The position numbers were made by a program, and so were the translations under genes. Below, in pieces: positions 11,601 through 19,573 of a stretch of 64,000 bases of DNA (its first letter is position 1; each line of letters opens with the position of its first letter). This DNA comes from Extensimonas vulgaris (GTDB lineage: Bacteria; Pseudomonadota; Gammaproteobacteria; Burkholderiales; Burkholderiaceae_C), in the NCBI RefSeq assembly GCF_003337425.1, contig NZ_QPJU01000009.1, positions 1-64,000 of the forward strand. Reading direction: 5' to 3'. The notes beneath the pieces were generated by a model that had not been told where the DNA came from, searched no databases, and worked only from the letters and a program-made list of their open reading frames with translations.

Positions 11601-11646
11601 ATTGATACTGTAGCTTTATGCGCTTGTCAGATAAGCGCAAGAGGGC
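11601..11646. repeat. Dispersed palindromic repeat copy, ilvC-pssA gap
   Basis: The core TATGCGCTTGTCAGATAAGC contains the inverted arms GCGCTTG and the degenerate complement AAGCGC, with an outer GTAGCT on the left. It is a diverged copy of the family best seen at 48341-48388. It ends just before the pssA start. Confidence 0.6.
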
Positions 11647-11652
11647 GATTCG

Positions 11653-12525
11653 ATGCAAGAAGATGAAAACTTTTCCCGCGCCGGCGCCGCAGTGCTGCCG
11701 CGCCGGCGGCGCAAGGGCATTTACGTGCTGCCCAACCTGTTCACGCTCGCGGCGCTGTTTGGTGGCTTTTATGCCATCGTGATGGCCATGAACGGCCAGT
11801 TCGACCTGGCCACCACCGGCATTTTCGCCGCCATGGTGCTCGACAGCCTCGACGGCCGCGTGGCGCGCATGACGCACACGCAAAGTGCCTTCGGCGAGCA
11901 GATGGATTCGCTTTCCGACATGGTCAGCTTCGGCGCCGCGCCCGCGCTCATCGCCTACGAGTGGGCGCTGCGCCCGCTCGGGCGCTGGGGCTGGATCGCG
12001 GCCTTCGTCTATTGCGCCTGCGCGGCGCTGCGCCTGGCGCGCTTCAACGTCAACGTCGGCGTGGTGGACAAACGCTACTTCCAGGGCCTGCCCTCACCGG
12101 CCGCCGCCGCGCTCGTGGCGGGCTTCATCTGGCTGACCAGCGCGATGCTCGTGGCGCACCGCGAGGTGCCGCTTTTTCGGGCGTTGATCTCGGTGTTTGG
12201 TGGCGCGCCCATAGAGCGCGGTGACCTGTCGTGGATTTTGTTCGTCGTGACCTTGTTCGCGGGGCTCACCATGGTCACCAACGTTCCTTATTACAGCTTC
12301 AAGGACTTCGGCGGGCGGCGCAGCGTGCCTTTCGTGGTGCTGGTGGTGCTGGCGCTGCTCATCGCCATCGTCAGCATAGAGCCTGCGACCATGCTCTTCG
12401 TGTTGTTCGTCGGCTACGCGCTGTCGGGTTATGTGATCTACTTCTGGCGCCGCGCCCAGGGGCATCCGGTGAGCATCGTGAGCACCTCGACCGACGAGCC
12501 CGACGAGCGCGGGCTGCACGACTGA
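11653..12525 (+). CDS. pssA: CDP-diacylglycerol-serine O-phosphatidyltransferase
   Basis: An inner-membrane enzyme making phosphatidylserine from CDP-diacylglycerol and serine, the route to phosphatidylethanolamine. The CDP-alcohol phosphotransferase motif DG-x2-AR-x8-G-x3-D-x3-D is complete in DSLDGRVARMTHTQSAFGEQ followed by MDSLSD. Several hydrophobic helices follow. The 290-residue length and the N-terminal YVLPNLFTLAALFGGFYAIV are typical of the Gram-positive-like PssA type found in betaproteobacteria. It sits between the ilv genes and leuA, a standard Burkholderiales arrangement. Confidence 0.93.
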   Translation: MQEDENFSRAGAAVLPRRRRKGIYVLPNLFTLAALFGGFYAIVMAMNGQFDLATTGIFAAMVLDSLDGRVARMTHTQSAFGEQMDSLSDMVSFGAAPALIAYEWALRPLGRWGWIAAFVYCACAALRLARFNVNVGVVDKRYFQGLPSPAAAALVAGFIWLTSAMLVAHREVPLFRALISVFGGAPIERGDLSWILFVVTLFAGLTMVTNVPYYSFKDFGGRRSVPFVVLVVLALLIAIVSIEPATMLFVLFVGYALSGYVIYFWRRAQGHPVSIVSTSTDEPDERGLHD

Positions 12526-12572
12526 TGCCGCATCCAAGCGCAAGCTTCGGCCAAGCGCTGGCCCACGAGCTG

Positions 12573-12581
12573 TGCTACATT
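12573..12581 (+). promoter_or_regulatory. Candidate extended -10 promoter of the leuA leader
   Basis: TGCTACATT fits an extended -10 element (TGn followed by TACATT at 12576-12581). No clear -35 hexamer is present, which extended -10 promoters can tolerate. Transcription would begin about 12588-12590, at or next to the ATG of the leader peptide, giving a leaderless or nearly leaderless message. Confidence 0.4.
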
Positions 12582-12589
12582 CCACGCCT

Positions 12590-12646
12590 ATGAGCAAGTT
12601 TGCGCTAGCCCTTCTACTGCTACCTCACTACGGGCGGAGGCAGTAG
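12590..12646 (+). CDS. Leucine-rich leader peptide of leuA
   Basis: An 18-codon open frame encodes MSKFALALLLLPHYGRRQ. Five of the 18 codons are Leu, four of them consecutive (ctt cta ctg cta at 12611-12622). CTA, probably scarce in DNA this GC-rich, is used three times. No ribosome-binding site precedes the ATG, so translation may start at the 5' end of the transcript. The stop codon lies in the 3' arm of a hairpin whose 5' arm contains Leu codons, the usual layout of an attenuation leader. It is shorter than most gene finders report. Confidence 0.7.
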   Translation: MSKFALALLLLPHYGRRQ

Positions 12647-12708
12647 GCGCGCGCGCATACTTTTTCTACCAAGGCCCGTTTGCACACCCGCAGCGGGCCT
12701 TTTGTTTT
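12614..12708 (+). promoter_or_regulatory. Transcription attenuator controlling leuA
   Basis: Three pairings can be drawn. A pause hairpin: CTACTG (12614-12619) with CAGTAG (12641-12646), and CCTC (12623-12626) with GAGG (12637-12640). An antiterminator: ACGGGC (12630-12635), in the loop of that hairpin, with GCCCGT (12674-12679). An intrinsic terminator at 12671-12701. Ribosome stalling at the Leu codons would open the first hairpin, free the ACGGGC segment and block the terminator, so leuA would be read through when leucyl-tRNA is scarce. The structures are seen; the regulation is inferred by analogy with known leu leaders. Confidence 0.65.
12671..12708 (+). terminator. Intrinsic terminator in the leuA leader
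   Basis: A perfect 8-bp stem AAGGCCCG (12671-12678) / CGGGCCTT (12694-12701), extended by an inner TGC/GCA pairing, is followed by TTGTTTT. It lies 60 bp upstream of the leuA start, so it can only be a leader terminator. Confidence 0.75.
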
Positions 12709-12768
12709 GGGCGCAAAGATTTCGCAACGCAATTTCAACCCATCGTTTTTTGAAACCAGGAGCATTTC

Positions 12769-14307
12769 ATGGCCGACAAACTCATCATTTTCGACACCAC
12801 TTTGCGCGACGGCGAGCAGTCGCCCGGCGCTTCCATGACGCGCGAGGAAAAGCTGCGCATCGCGCGCCAGCTCGAGCGCCTGAAGGTCGATGTGATCGAG
12901 GCGGGCTTCGCGGCGAGCTCCGACGGTGACTTCGAGGCCGTCAAGACGATTGCCCAGGTCATCAAGGATTCCACGGTCTGCTCGCTCTCGCGCGCCAACG
13001 ACCGCGACATCGCACGCGCGGCCGAGGCGCTCAAGGGCGCGGCACGTGCGCGCATCCACACCTTCATCGCCACCTCACCGCTGCACATGGAAAAGAAGTT
13101 GCGCATGACGCCCGAGCAGGTGCTCGAGCAGGCCAGGCAGTCGGTGCGCTTTGCGCGCAATCTGCTCGACGACATCGAGTTCAGCACCGAAGACGGCTCG
13201 CGCAGCGACATCGACTTTTTGTGCCGCGTGATCGAAACCGTGATCGCCGAAGGTGCGACCACCATCAACGTGCCCGACACCGTGGGCTATGCCGTGCCCG
13301 AGCAGTACGGCCATTTCATCAAGACCTTGCGCGAGCGCGTGCCCAACAGCGACAAGGCGATCTGGTCGGTGCACTGCCACAACGACCTGGGCATGGCGGT
13401 GGCGAACTCGCTCGCGGGCGTGCACATCGGCGGCGCGCGCCAGGTCGAGTGCACGATCAACGGCCTGGGCGAGCGCGCGGGCAACTGTTCGCTTGAGGAA
13501 GTTGTGATGGCCGTGAAGACGCGGCGCGATTATTTCCAGCTCGACGTGGGCATAGACACGCGCCACATCCTCGCCGCGAGCCGCATGGTGAGCCAGACCA
13601 CGGGCTTCGTGGTGCAGCCCAACAAGGCCGTGGTCGGGGCGAATGCGTTTGCGCACGCAAGCGGCATCCACCAGGACGGCGTGCTCAAGGCGCGCGACAC
13701 CTACGAAATCATGCGCGCCGAAGACGTGGGCTGGAGCGCCAACAAAATCGTGCTCGGCAAGCTCTCAGGCCGCAATGCCTTCAAGCAGCGCCTGCAGGAG
13801 CTCGGTGTGAGCCTGGACAGCGAGGCCGAGATCAACGCCGCGTTTTTGCGCTTCAAGGAACTGGCCGACCGCAAGAGCGAGATTTTCGACGAGGACATCC
13901 TCGCGCTCGTGAGCGAGGAAAACCTCAGCGGCGAGAAGGAAAAGTACGGCTTCGTGTCGCTTTACCAGCAGAGCGAAACCGGCGAGCAGCCGCATGCGCG
14001 CATCGTCTTCACGGTCGATGGCGCCGAGGTGACGGGCGAGGCGGACGGCAACGGCCCCGTCGATGCCTCGCTCAAGGCGATCGAGTCCATCGTGCACAGC
14101 GGCGCCGAGATGGTGCTGTATTCGGTGAACGCGATCAGCGGATCGACCGAAAGCCAGGGCGAAGTGACGGTGCGGCTGCAAAGCAGCGGGCGCGTGGTCA
14201 ATGGCGTGGGGGCCGATCCCGACATCATCGTGGCCTCGGCCAAGGCCTATCTGAGCGCGCTGAACAAGTTACAAAGTAAAGCCGAGCGCGTGGCGGCGCA
14301 AGGCTGA
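12769..14307 (+). CDS. leuA: 2-isopropylmalate synthase
   Basis: The committed enzyme of leucine synthesis: condenses acetyl-CoA with 2-oxoisovalerate. The 512-residue protein has the HMG-CoA lyase-like barrel signature [13 protein letters not shown] at the start, the metal-binding [12 protein letters not shown] near residue 200, and a C-terminal regulatory domain (from about residue 390) for leucine feedback. The ribosome-binding site AGGAG precedes the ATG. It is preceded by a candidate leucine attenuator and closed by a strong terminator at 14354-14386, so it is probably transcribed alone. Confidence 0.96.
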   Translation: MADKLIIFDTTLRDGEQSPGASMTREEKLRIARQLERLKVDVIEAGFAASSDGDFEAVKTIAQVIKDSTVCSLSRANDRDIARAAEALKGAARARIHTFIATSPLHMEKKLRMTPEQVLEQARQSVRFARNLLDDIEFSTEDGSRSDIDFLCRVIETVIAEGATTINVPDTVGYAVPEQYGHFIKTLRERVPNSDKAIWSVHCHNDLGMAVANSLAGVHIGGARQVECTINGLGERAGNCSLEEVVMAVKTRRDYFQLDVGIDTRHILAASRMVSQTTGFVVQPNKAVVGANAFAHASGIHQDGVLKARDTYEIMRAEDVGWSANKIVLGKLSGRNAFKQRLQELGVSLDSEAEINAAFLRFKELADRKSEIFDEDILALVSEENLSGEKEKYGFVSLYQQSETGEQPHARIVFTVDGAEVTGEADGNGPVDASLKAIESIVHSGAEMVLYSVNAISGSTESQGEVTVRLQSSGRVVNGVGADPDIIVASAKAYLSALNKLQSKAERVAAQG

Positions 14308-14328
14308 ACCAAGCGGCAAGGCCGCATC

Positions 14329-14334
14329 TATAAT
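14329..14334 (+). promoter_or_regulatory. Consensus -10 hexamer TATAAT between leuA and the peptidase gene
   Basis: A perfect TATAAT lies 22 bp after the leuA stop codon. No good -35 is seen at 17 bp; CTGAAC at 14304-14309 is at 19 bp. A transcript from here would start near 14341 and meet the terminator at 14354-14386, giving a very short RNA or an attenuated message for the downstream gene. Confidence 0.35.
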
Positions 14335-14353
14335 TCATCCCGATTCTGAGAAG

Positions 14354-14386
14354 GCCACGCAATGCTTTGATTTTGCGTGGCTTTTT
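14354..14386 (+). terminator. Strong intrinsic terminator after leuA
   Basis: A perfect 9-bp stem GCCACGCAA (14354-14362) / TTGCGTGGC (14373-14381) is followed by five T. It ends leuA transcription and may also act on any transcript started at the TATAAT just upstream. Confidence 0.85.
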
Positions 14387-14433
14387 CGGGTGATTTGCAA
14401 ACACCCACATTTTTTACCACCGGGAGCATTTGG

Positions 14434-15618
14434 ATGCACCTTCGTCGCTCAACAGCAGCGCATCGTTTCATCCGCCACTGCACGCGCTTTTTCGGTATCG
14501 CCCTGGTCGGTCTGGCGCTGTCGGCGCCCGCAGTGCAGGCGGCTGCGCCGGCGCCGCACAAAAAAACCGCCACGGTGAAGAAAAAGCACACCGCCAGCGC
14601 AACCCCCGCCAAAAGCAAACGCCCGGCTGCGGCGCAAGAGACTGCACCAAAAACCAAGGCAAAGACCGCCCGCCAGCCCGCCAGCAAGACCACCGCCGCG
14701 ACGCGCGTGCATCGCACGCTCGCAGCGCGCGCCGTGAAGGCGCCTGTGCGTGCGCTTGCCGACGTGCCCGAGCGCAAGTCATTCGGTCAGGCTGCCGGGC
14801 TGCATGCGGTGAACGATCCCTTGGATCTCAAATCCAGCGTCGCGCTCGTGCTGGACCAGGACACGCATGAAGTCTTGCTGAGCAAAAACGACCATGCCGT
14901 GCTGCCCATCGCCTCGCTGACCAAGCTCATGACAGGGCTGCTGGTCGTGCAGGCGCGCTTGCCGCTCGACGAGCCCATCACGATCACGCAGGACGACGTG
15001 GACACCGAAAAAGGCAGCCACTCGCGCTTGGCCGTGGGCACCACGCTCTCGCGCGGTGAAATGCTGCACCTTGCGCTGATGTCCAGCGAAAACCGTGCCG
15101 CGCACGCACTGGGGCGCACCTATCCCGGCGGGCTCGATGCCTTTGTGGCGTTGATGAACGCCAAGGCGCGCCAGCTGGGCATGACGAGCACGCGCTACGT
15201 CGAACCCACCGGCTTGTCGAGCAGCAATCAATCCAGTGCGCGCGATCTGGCGGTGCTCGTGAACACCGCGTATGCCGAGCCTCTGATGCGCGAACTCACC
15301 ACGTCCCCTGGATATGAGGTGGCGGTGGGGAACCGAACCCTGCAATACAACAACACCAACCGCCTGGTCAAAAACCCCGATTGGGACATAGGGCTGCAAA
15401 AGACGGGCTATATCTCCGAAGCCGGGCGCTGCCTGGTGATGCAGACCAAAATCGCCGGGCGGCGGCTCATCATGGTGTTCCTCGACTCGGCGGGCAAGCT
15501 CAGCCGCATCGCCGATGCACAGCGCGTACGGCATTGGGTCGAGTCTGCTTCCGCTGCCACGGGCAACCCGGCATTGGGGGCGAAACTGCAGTCTGATCGC
15601 TCCAATAAAAATAGTTGA
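14434..15618 (+). CDS. pbpG: D-alanyl-D-alanine endopeptidase, PBP7-like
   Basis: A periplasmic serine peptidase of the S11 family that trims peptidoglycan cross-links or stem peptides. A signal sequence (FFGIALVGLALSAPAVQA) is followed by a Lys/Ala-rich linker of about 80 residues (residues 40-110), then the catalytic domain. The penicillin-binding motifs are all present: ASLTKLM (SxxK), SSEN (SxN) and LQKTGYI (KTG). The start at 14434 has GGGAG upstream. The long basic linker is unusual for PBP7 and may bind cell-wall polymers or be a species-specific spacer. pbpG is preferred over dacA because there is no C-terminal membrane-anchor domain. Confidence 0.87.
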   Translation: MHLRRSTAAHRFIRHCTRFFGIALVGLALSAPAVQAAAPAPHKKTATVKKKHTASATPAKSKRPAAAQETAPKTKAKTARQPASKTTAATRVHRTLAARAVKAPVRALADVPERKSFGQAAGLHAVNDPLDLKSSVALVLDQDTHEVLLSKNDHAVLPIASLTKLMTGLLVVQARLPLDEPITITQDDVDTEKGSHSRLAVGTTLSRGEMLHLALMSSENRAAHALGRTYPGGLDAFVALMNAKARQLGMTSTRYVEPTGLSSSNQSSARDLAVLVNTAYAEPLMRELTTSPGYEVAVGNRTLQYNNTNRLVKNPDWDIGLQKTGYISEAGRCLVMQTKIAGRRLIMVFLDSAGKLSRIADAQRVRHWVESASAATGNPALGAKLQSDRSNKNS

Positions 15619-15666
15619 AACCGCTTTGCTGATAAGGCTTAACGCCTTATTTTGCGTGTATTTTTC

Positions 15667-15690
15667 GGCCTTGGCCTTGGCCTTGGCCTT
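15667..15690. repeat. Tandem repeat GGCCTT x4
   Basis: Four perfect copies of the hexamer GGCCTT lie between the convergent peptidase and IclR genes. A further partial unit follows. Confidence 0.8.
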
Positions 15691-15714
15691 GACCTGGTGC
15701 GGCGCCTGGCGCGG

Positions 15715-16497
15715 TCACGGCTCGCTGCGGGGCTGATGGCCCAGCGCCAGCGAAATTTCTTGCGCTGCGGCCTGGAGCTTGGCCCCCCAGCCTTCGTCGA
15801 GTCGGTCGGCGGGCGCGGAGATCGACAGCCCGGCGACGAGTTGCCCCTGGTCATCGAAAACACCCGCGGCCATGCAGCGCACGCCAAGCTCCAACTCTTC
15901 GTTGTCGCGCGCAATGCCGTACTGGCGTACTTTGGCCAGTTCGCGTTCGAGTACGGGCAATTGGGTGATGCTGTTGCGCGTGTGCCCTGCAAGGCCCGTG
16001 CGTGTGGCGTAGGCGCGCACGCGCTGTGCATCGTCGAATGCCAGAAAAAGCTTGCCCGTCGATGTCAGGTGCAGCGGCGCCCGGCCGCCGATGGCGCGCA
16101 CCACCTGCATGCCTGAGCGTTCGCTGTAGGTGCGCTCGATATAGACGATTTCATCGCCCTGGCGCACGCTGAGGTTCACGGGCTGCTGGATCAGCTTGTG
16201 CAGCTTGCGCATGGGGGCGAGCGCGGCTTCGCGCACGTTGAGCCGACCCTTGACGAGATTGCCCAACTCCAGCAGGCGCATGCCCAGGCGGTAGCTGCCA
16301 ACTTCGGGCCGGTCGACGAAGCGGCCCAGCGTGAGGTCGTTCAAGATGCGGTGCGTGGTCGAAGGATGCAGGCCGGTTTTTTCGCTGAGTTCCTTGAGCG
16401 AGATCGGCTCGGCGCGGGAGGCCAGGACATCGATCAGCGTAAACATGCGCTCCAACACCTGGATGCTGGGCGTGGTGGCTTGGGGTTTTTTCTTCAT
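15715..16497 (-). CDS. IclR family transcriptional regulator
   Basis: A 260-residue regulator. The N-terminal winged helix-turn-helix is at about residues 12-75 (VLERMFTLIDVLASRAEPISLKEL broken by EKTGLHPSTTHRILNDL), followed by the IclR effector-binding domain with VYIERTYSERSGMQVVRAIGGRAPLH and the late AGLSISAPADRLD. IclR proteins usually control aromatic-acid or glyoxylate genes. Here no target is adjacent: the neighbour on one side is the convergent peptidase gene, and on the other the N-end-rule transferases. The start at 16497 (MKKKPQ) was preferred to a longer frame from 16581 that has no family similarity. Confidence 0.9.
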   Translation of the reverse strand: MKKKPQATTPSIQVLERMFTLIDVLASRAEPISLKELSEKTGLHPSTTHRILNDLTLGRFVDRPEVGSYRLGMRLLELGNLVKGRLNVREAALAPMRKLHKLIQQPVNLSVRQGDEIVYIERTYSERSGMQVVRAIGGRAPLHLTSTGKLFLAFDDAQRVRAYATRTGLAGHTRNSITQLPVLERELAKVRQYGIARDNEELELGVRCMAAGVFDDQGQLVAGLSISAPADRLDEGWGAKLQAAAQEISLALGHQPRSEP

Positions 16498-16599
16498 GAA
16501 GAAATACACAGGAGAAGATGGTTGCGTGTATCTTATCTTGTGAAATCCACTCCCATGCAGCGAAAGAAAATCGCCCTGCACGGGCCGACAGGGCGTCGC

Positions 16600-17340
16600 T
16601 CAAGCATCTCGGCGCTGCCAAGTGCCGTCGACGAGCACTTCGTGCGGCACAAAGCGCGCCTTGTAGGCCATTTTGGGGCTTTGTTCGATCCAGTAGCCCA
16701 AATAAACGTAGGGCAGGCCGAGCTGGTGCGCCTCCTGGATTTGCCACAGCACGCTGTAAGTGCCGTAGCTGCAGTGCGCGTCGGGTTCATAAAAGGTATA
16801 GACGGCCGACAGACCATCGTCGAGCACATCGAGGATGGACACCATCTTGAGCGCGCCGGGCGCCTCTTCTGTGCCTGGTGCGCGGAATTCGACCAGGCGC
16901 GAGTTCACGCGGCTTTGCAGCAGGAACTGCGTGTATTGGTCGATGTTGTCCTGGTCCATGCCGCCGCCCGGGTGGCGCTGGCTCTGGTAGCGGCGGTAGA
17001 GCTGGTAATGCTCGGCCACGAAGCCCAGACGCAGCACGCGCACCTGCAAGTCAGCGTGGCGCGCCGCGGCGCGGCGCTGGCTGCGGTCGGGCCGGAACGC
17101 GGCCACGGGCACGCGCAAGGGGATGCAGGCTTTGCAGCCGTCGCAATACGGCCGGTAGGTGAACATGCCGCTGCGCCGGAAGCCCTGCGCCACCAGCGCG
17201 GAATACGGCCCCGTCTGGATCAGGTGGCTGGGTGTGGCAACCTGCGAGCGCGCCTGCCGCCCGGGCAGGTAGCTGCAAGGGTAGGGAGCCGTGGCATAGA
17301 ACTGCAAAGCGCGCAGCGGGAGTTCGTTGAGTTGCGTCAT
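16600..17340 (-). CDS. bpt: Aspartate/glutamate leucyltransferase (Bpt / ATE family)
   Basis: Transfers leucine from Leu-tRNA to proteins with N-terminal Asp or Glu, marking them for ClpS-ClpAP degradation. The 246-residue protein has the N-terminal ATE motif [20 protein letters not shown] with its paired cysteines, and the C-terminal domain features [24 protein letters not shown] and [17 protein letters not shown]. It overlaps aat by 4 bp (ATGA), so both leucyl/phenylalanyl branches of the bacterial N-degron pathway are made together. The reaction assignment follows the bacterial Bpt subfamily. Confidence 0.93.
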   Translation of the reverse strand: MTQLNELPLRALQFYATAPYPCSYLPGRQARSQVATPSHLIQTGPYSALVAQGFRRSGMFTYRPYCDGCKACIPLRVPVAAFRPDRSQRRAAARHADLQVRVLRLGFVAEHYQLYRRYQSQRHPGGGMDQDNIDQYTQFLLQSRVNSRLVEFRAPGTEEAPGALKMVSILDVLDDGLSAVYTFYEPDAHCSYGTYSVLWQIQEAHQLGLPYVYLGYWIEQSPKMAYKARFVPHEVLVDGTWQRRDA

Positions 17341-18185
17341 GCGTGGGAGCGGGAAAGGGTGACGGTGGCCGTGGGCAATGGCGCTGCCGATGCCGATGCC
17401 GATGCGATGGCCGATGACTGTGCCATTGTCGGAAAGGGCGCGAGCAACTCACCCCAATACGCCGGCTCGAAGTGCCAGCGCAGCGGTGGCAGCGTCCGTG
17501 CCGCGGCGACGTGCTGCAGGAAGTCGCCACGCGGAATTTCGCGCGCGCCCAGCGAGGCCAGGTGCGCGGTGTTTTGCTGGCAGTCGATCAGCGCCACGCC
17601 ATCGCGGCGGCACAGGCACACCAGCGCGGCGAGCGCGATTTTGGAGGCGTCGCTGGCGTGCGCGAACATCGACTCGCCGAACACCGCGCGCCCCAGCGCC
17701 ACGCAGTACAGCCCGCCCACCAGCTTGCCATCGACCCAGGTCTCGACGCTGTGCGCGTCGCCCGCGGCGTGCAGGCGCTCGTAGGCACGCACCATCTCAG
17801 GCACGATCCAGGTGCCCGTCTGGCCGGCGCGCGGCGTGTTCGCACAGGCGCGAATGACCTGGCCGAAGGCGTGGTCCACGCGAATCTCGCAGCCGGGCGT
17901 GGCGGCAAAGCGCTGCAAGGTCTTGCGCAGCGAGCGGTGCAGGCGGAATTCGGCCACCGGCAGCACCATGCGCGGATCGGGCGACCACCAGAGGATGGGC
18001 TGCCCCGCGCTGAACCACGGAAAGCAGCCTTGCGCGTAGGCCGCACGCAGGTGGGCCAGATCGAGTGCGCCGCCCGCGGCAAGCAGGCCGGGGGCAGGCG
18101 TGTCCGGCCCCCACGCGCTGCTCGGGTCTGGCAGCGGATCTTGGGGTTCGAGCCAGGGAAGTTGCAAGGGGAGTTGCAAGGCCAT
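17337..18185 (-). CDS. aat: Leucyl/phenylalanyl-tRNA-protein transferase
   Basis: Adds Leu or Phe from aminoacyl-tRNA to N-terminal Arg or Lys, creating N-degrons for ClpS. The 282-residue protein has the family blocks [78 protein letters not shown] and [19 protein letters not shown]. The start at 18185 begins directly with a proline-rich segment leading to the core. A low-complexity Ala/Ser tail ([15 protein letters not shown]) at the C terminus is unusual. It is cotranscribed with bpt. Confidence 0.94.
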   Translation of the reverse strand: MALQLPLQLPWLEPQDPLPDPSSAWGPDTPAPGLLAAGGALDLAHLRAAYAQGCFPWFSAGQPILWWSPDPRMVLPVAEFRLHRSLRKTLQRFAATPGCEIRVDHAFGQVIRACANTPRAGQTGTWIVPEMVRAYERLHAAGDAHSVETWVDGKLVGGLYCVALGRAVFGESMFAHASDASKIALAALVCLCRRDGVALIDCQQNTAHLASLGAREIPRGDFLQHVAAARTLPPLRWHFEPAYWGELLAPFPTMAQSSAIASASASAAPLPTATVTLSRSHA

Positions 18186-18240
18186 GTGCAAAGCGTAGCA
18201 AAGAGCGGCCCAGGCTGCAGAAAATGCACAGAAAAGGGGC

Positions 18241-19470
18241 TCAGCCAAAAAACCAATAGCACACGGCAATCGCCGCGAGCACGCCCGCGAGCTCGGCGAG
18301 CAGCGCGCAGGCCACTGCGTGGCGCGCACGCTGTATGCCTACGGCACCGAAATACACCGCGAGCACGTAGAAGGTGGTTTCCGTGCTGCCCTGCACCGTC
18401 GCGGCGAGCAGCGCGGCGAAGCTGTCCACACCGTGGCTCTGCATGGTTTCGATCAGCAGGGCACGCGCGGCGCTGCCCGAAAAAGGCTTGACCAGCGCCG
18501 TGGGCAGCGCATCGACGAAGCGCGTGTCCCAGCCGAACCATTGCACGGCTGCGCGGATCGCCGTGAGGGCATAGTCCAGCGCCCCCGAGGCGCGCAGCAC
18601 GCCCACGGCGCAGAGCATGGCCACGAGGTAGGGCAGCAGGTTTTTTGCCACGTCAAAGCCTTCGCGCGCGCCGTCGATGAAGGCCTCGTACACCGGCACG
18701 CGCCGCCAGGCGCCGAGCAGCAGAAACAGCAGCACCAGGCCGAACAGCAGCAGGTTGCCGAGCAGCGAGGACAGCTGCGTGAGCGCCGCCGCGGGCAGCG
18801 TGGCCAGCAGCGCCATGAAGCCGCCGAGCGCCAGCGCCACGGGCAGCAGGTAGGCCAGCACCACGGGGCTCCACAGAGGCAGGCGCTGCACCCATGCGAC
18901 GCTGAGCAGGCCCACCAGGGTCGAGGCCGAGGTGGCGAGCAGAATCGGCAGAAACACCAGCGCCGGATCGGGTGCGCCCTGCTGCATGCGGTACATGAAG
19001 ATCGTCACCGGCAGCAGCGTGAGCGAAGACGCATTGAGCACGAGGAACAGGATTTGCGCGTTGCTCGCGCTCTCGGGCCGTGGGTTGAGCGTTTGCAACT
19101 CGCGCATGGCCTTGAGGCCGATCGGCGTGGCGGCGTTGTCCAGGCCGAGCGCGTTGGCGGCGAAGTTCAGCGTGATGAGCCCGAGCGCCGGGTGCCCGCG
19201 CGGCACCTCGGGCATGAGGCGCTGAAACAGCGGCGCGAGCCAGCGCGCGAGTGCCGCGACCAGCCCCGCGCGCTCGGCAATGCGCAGAAAACCCAGCCAC
19301 AGCGTGAGCGTGCCAAAGAGCAGCAGCATCACCTCGACCGAAAGCTTGGCCATGCCAAACAGCGCCTCGACCATGGCGGCAAAGACCTGCACCTGTCCGC
19401 CTACGAGCCACTGGCTGAGCGCCGCGAGCGCGGCGGTGAGGAAAAAGCCGAGCCAGAGCAGGTTCAGCAC
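18241..19470 (-). CDS. Nucleoside recognition (GATE) domain membrane protein, SpmA-SpmB fusion type
   Basis: A hydrophobic protein of 409 residues with at least eight membrane spans. It has two Gate/nucleoside-recognition halves, like Bacillus spore maturation proteins SpmA and SpmB joined end to end; each half shows the conserved pattern around LGLDNAATPIGLKAM and STETTFYVLAVYFGAVG. Fused forms are common in non-sporulating proteobacteria, where the role is unknown. A GTG start at 19470 is chosen because GGAGA precedes it at good spacing and the residues match the family start (LNLLWLGFF). The upstream part of the open frame is not hydrophobic and looks spurious. Confidence 0.85.
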   Translation of the reverse strand: MLNLLWLGFFLTAALAALSQWLVGGQVQVFAAMVEALFGMAKLSVEVMLLLFGTLTLWLGFLRIAERAGLVAALARWLAPLFQRLMPEVPRGHPALGLITLNFAANALGLDNAATPIGLKAMRELQTLNPRPESASNAQILFLVLNASSLTLLPVTIFMYRMQQGAPDPALVFLPILLATSASTLVGLLSVAWVQRLPLWSPVVLAYLLPVALALGGFMALLATLPAAALTQLSSLLGNLLLFGLVLLFLLLGAWRRVPVYEAFIDGAREGFDVAKNLLPYLVAMLCAVGVLRASGALDYALTAIRAAVQWFGWDTRFVDALPTALVKPFSGSAARALLIETMQSHGVDSFAALLAATVQGSTETTFYVLAVYFGAVGIQRARHAVACALLAELAGVLAAIAVCYWFFG

Positions 19471-19573
19471 GGGCGTCTCCGCGACGCGGGCTGTGCCAGG
19501 CCGCGCGCGCCAGGACGTACGGCTTGGCCGTGCAACAGGCCCGGGCGGACTTCGAGGGCTGCCAGCCGCATGC

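Noticed and set aside
12526-12708. The terminator before leuA as a simple pssA terminator
   Set aside because: A separate Leu-rich leader and pause hairpin lie between pssA and the terminator, so an attenuator explains it better; a dual role remains possible.
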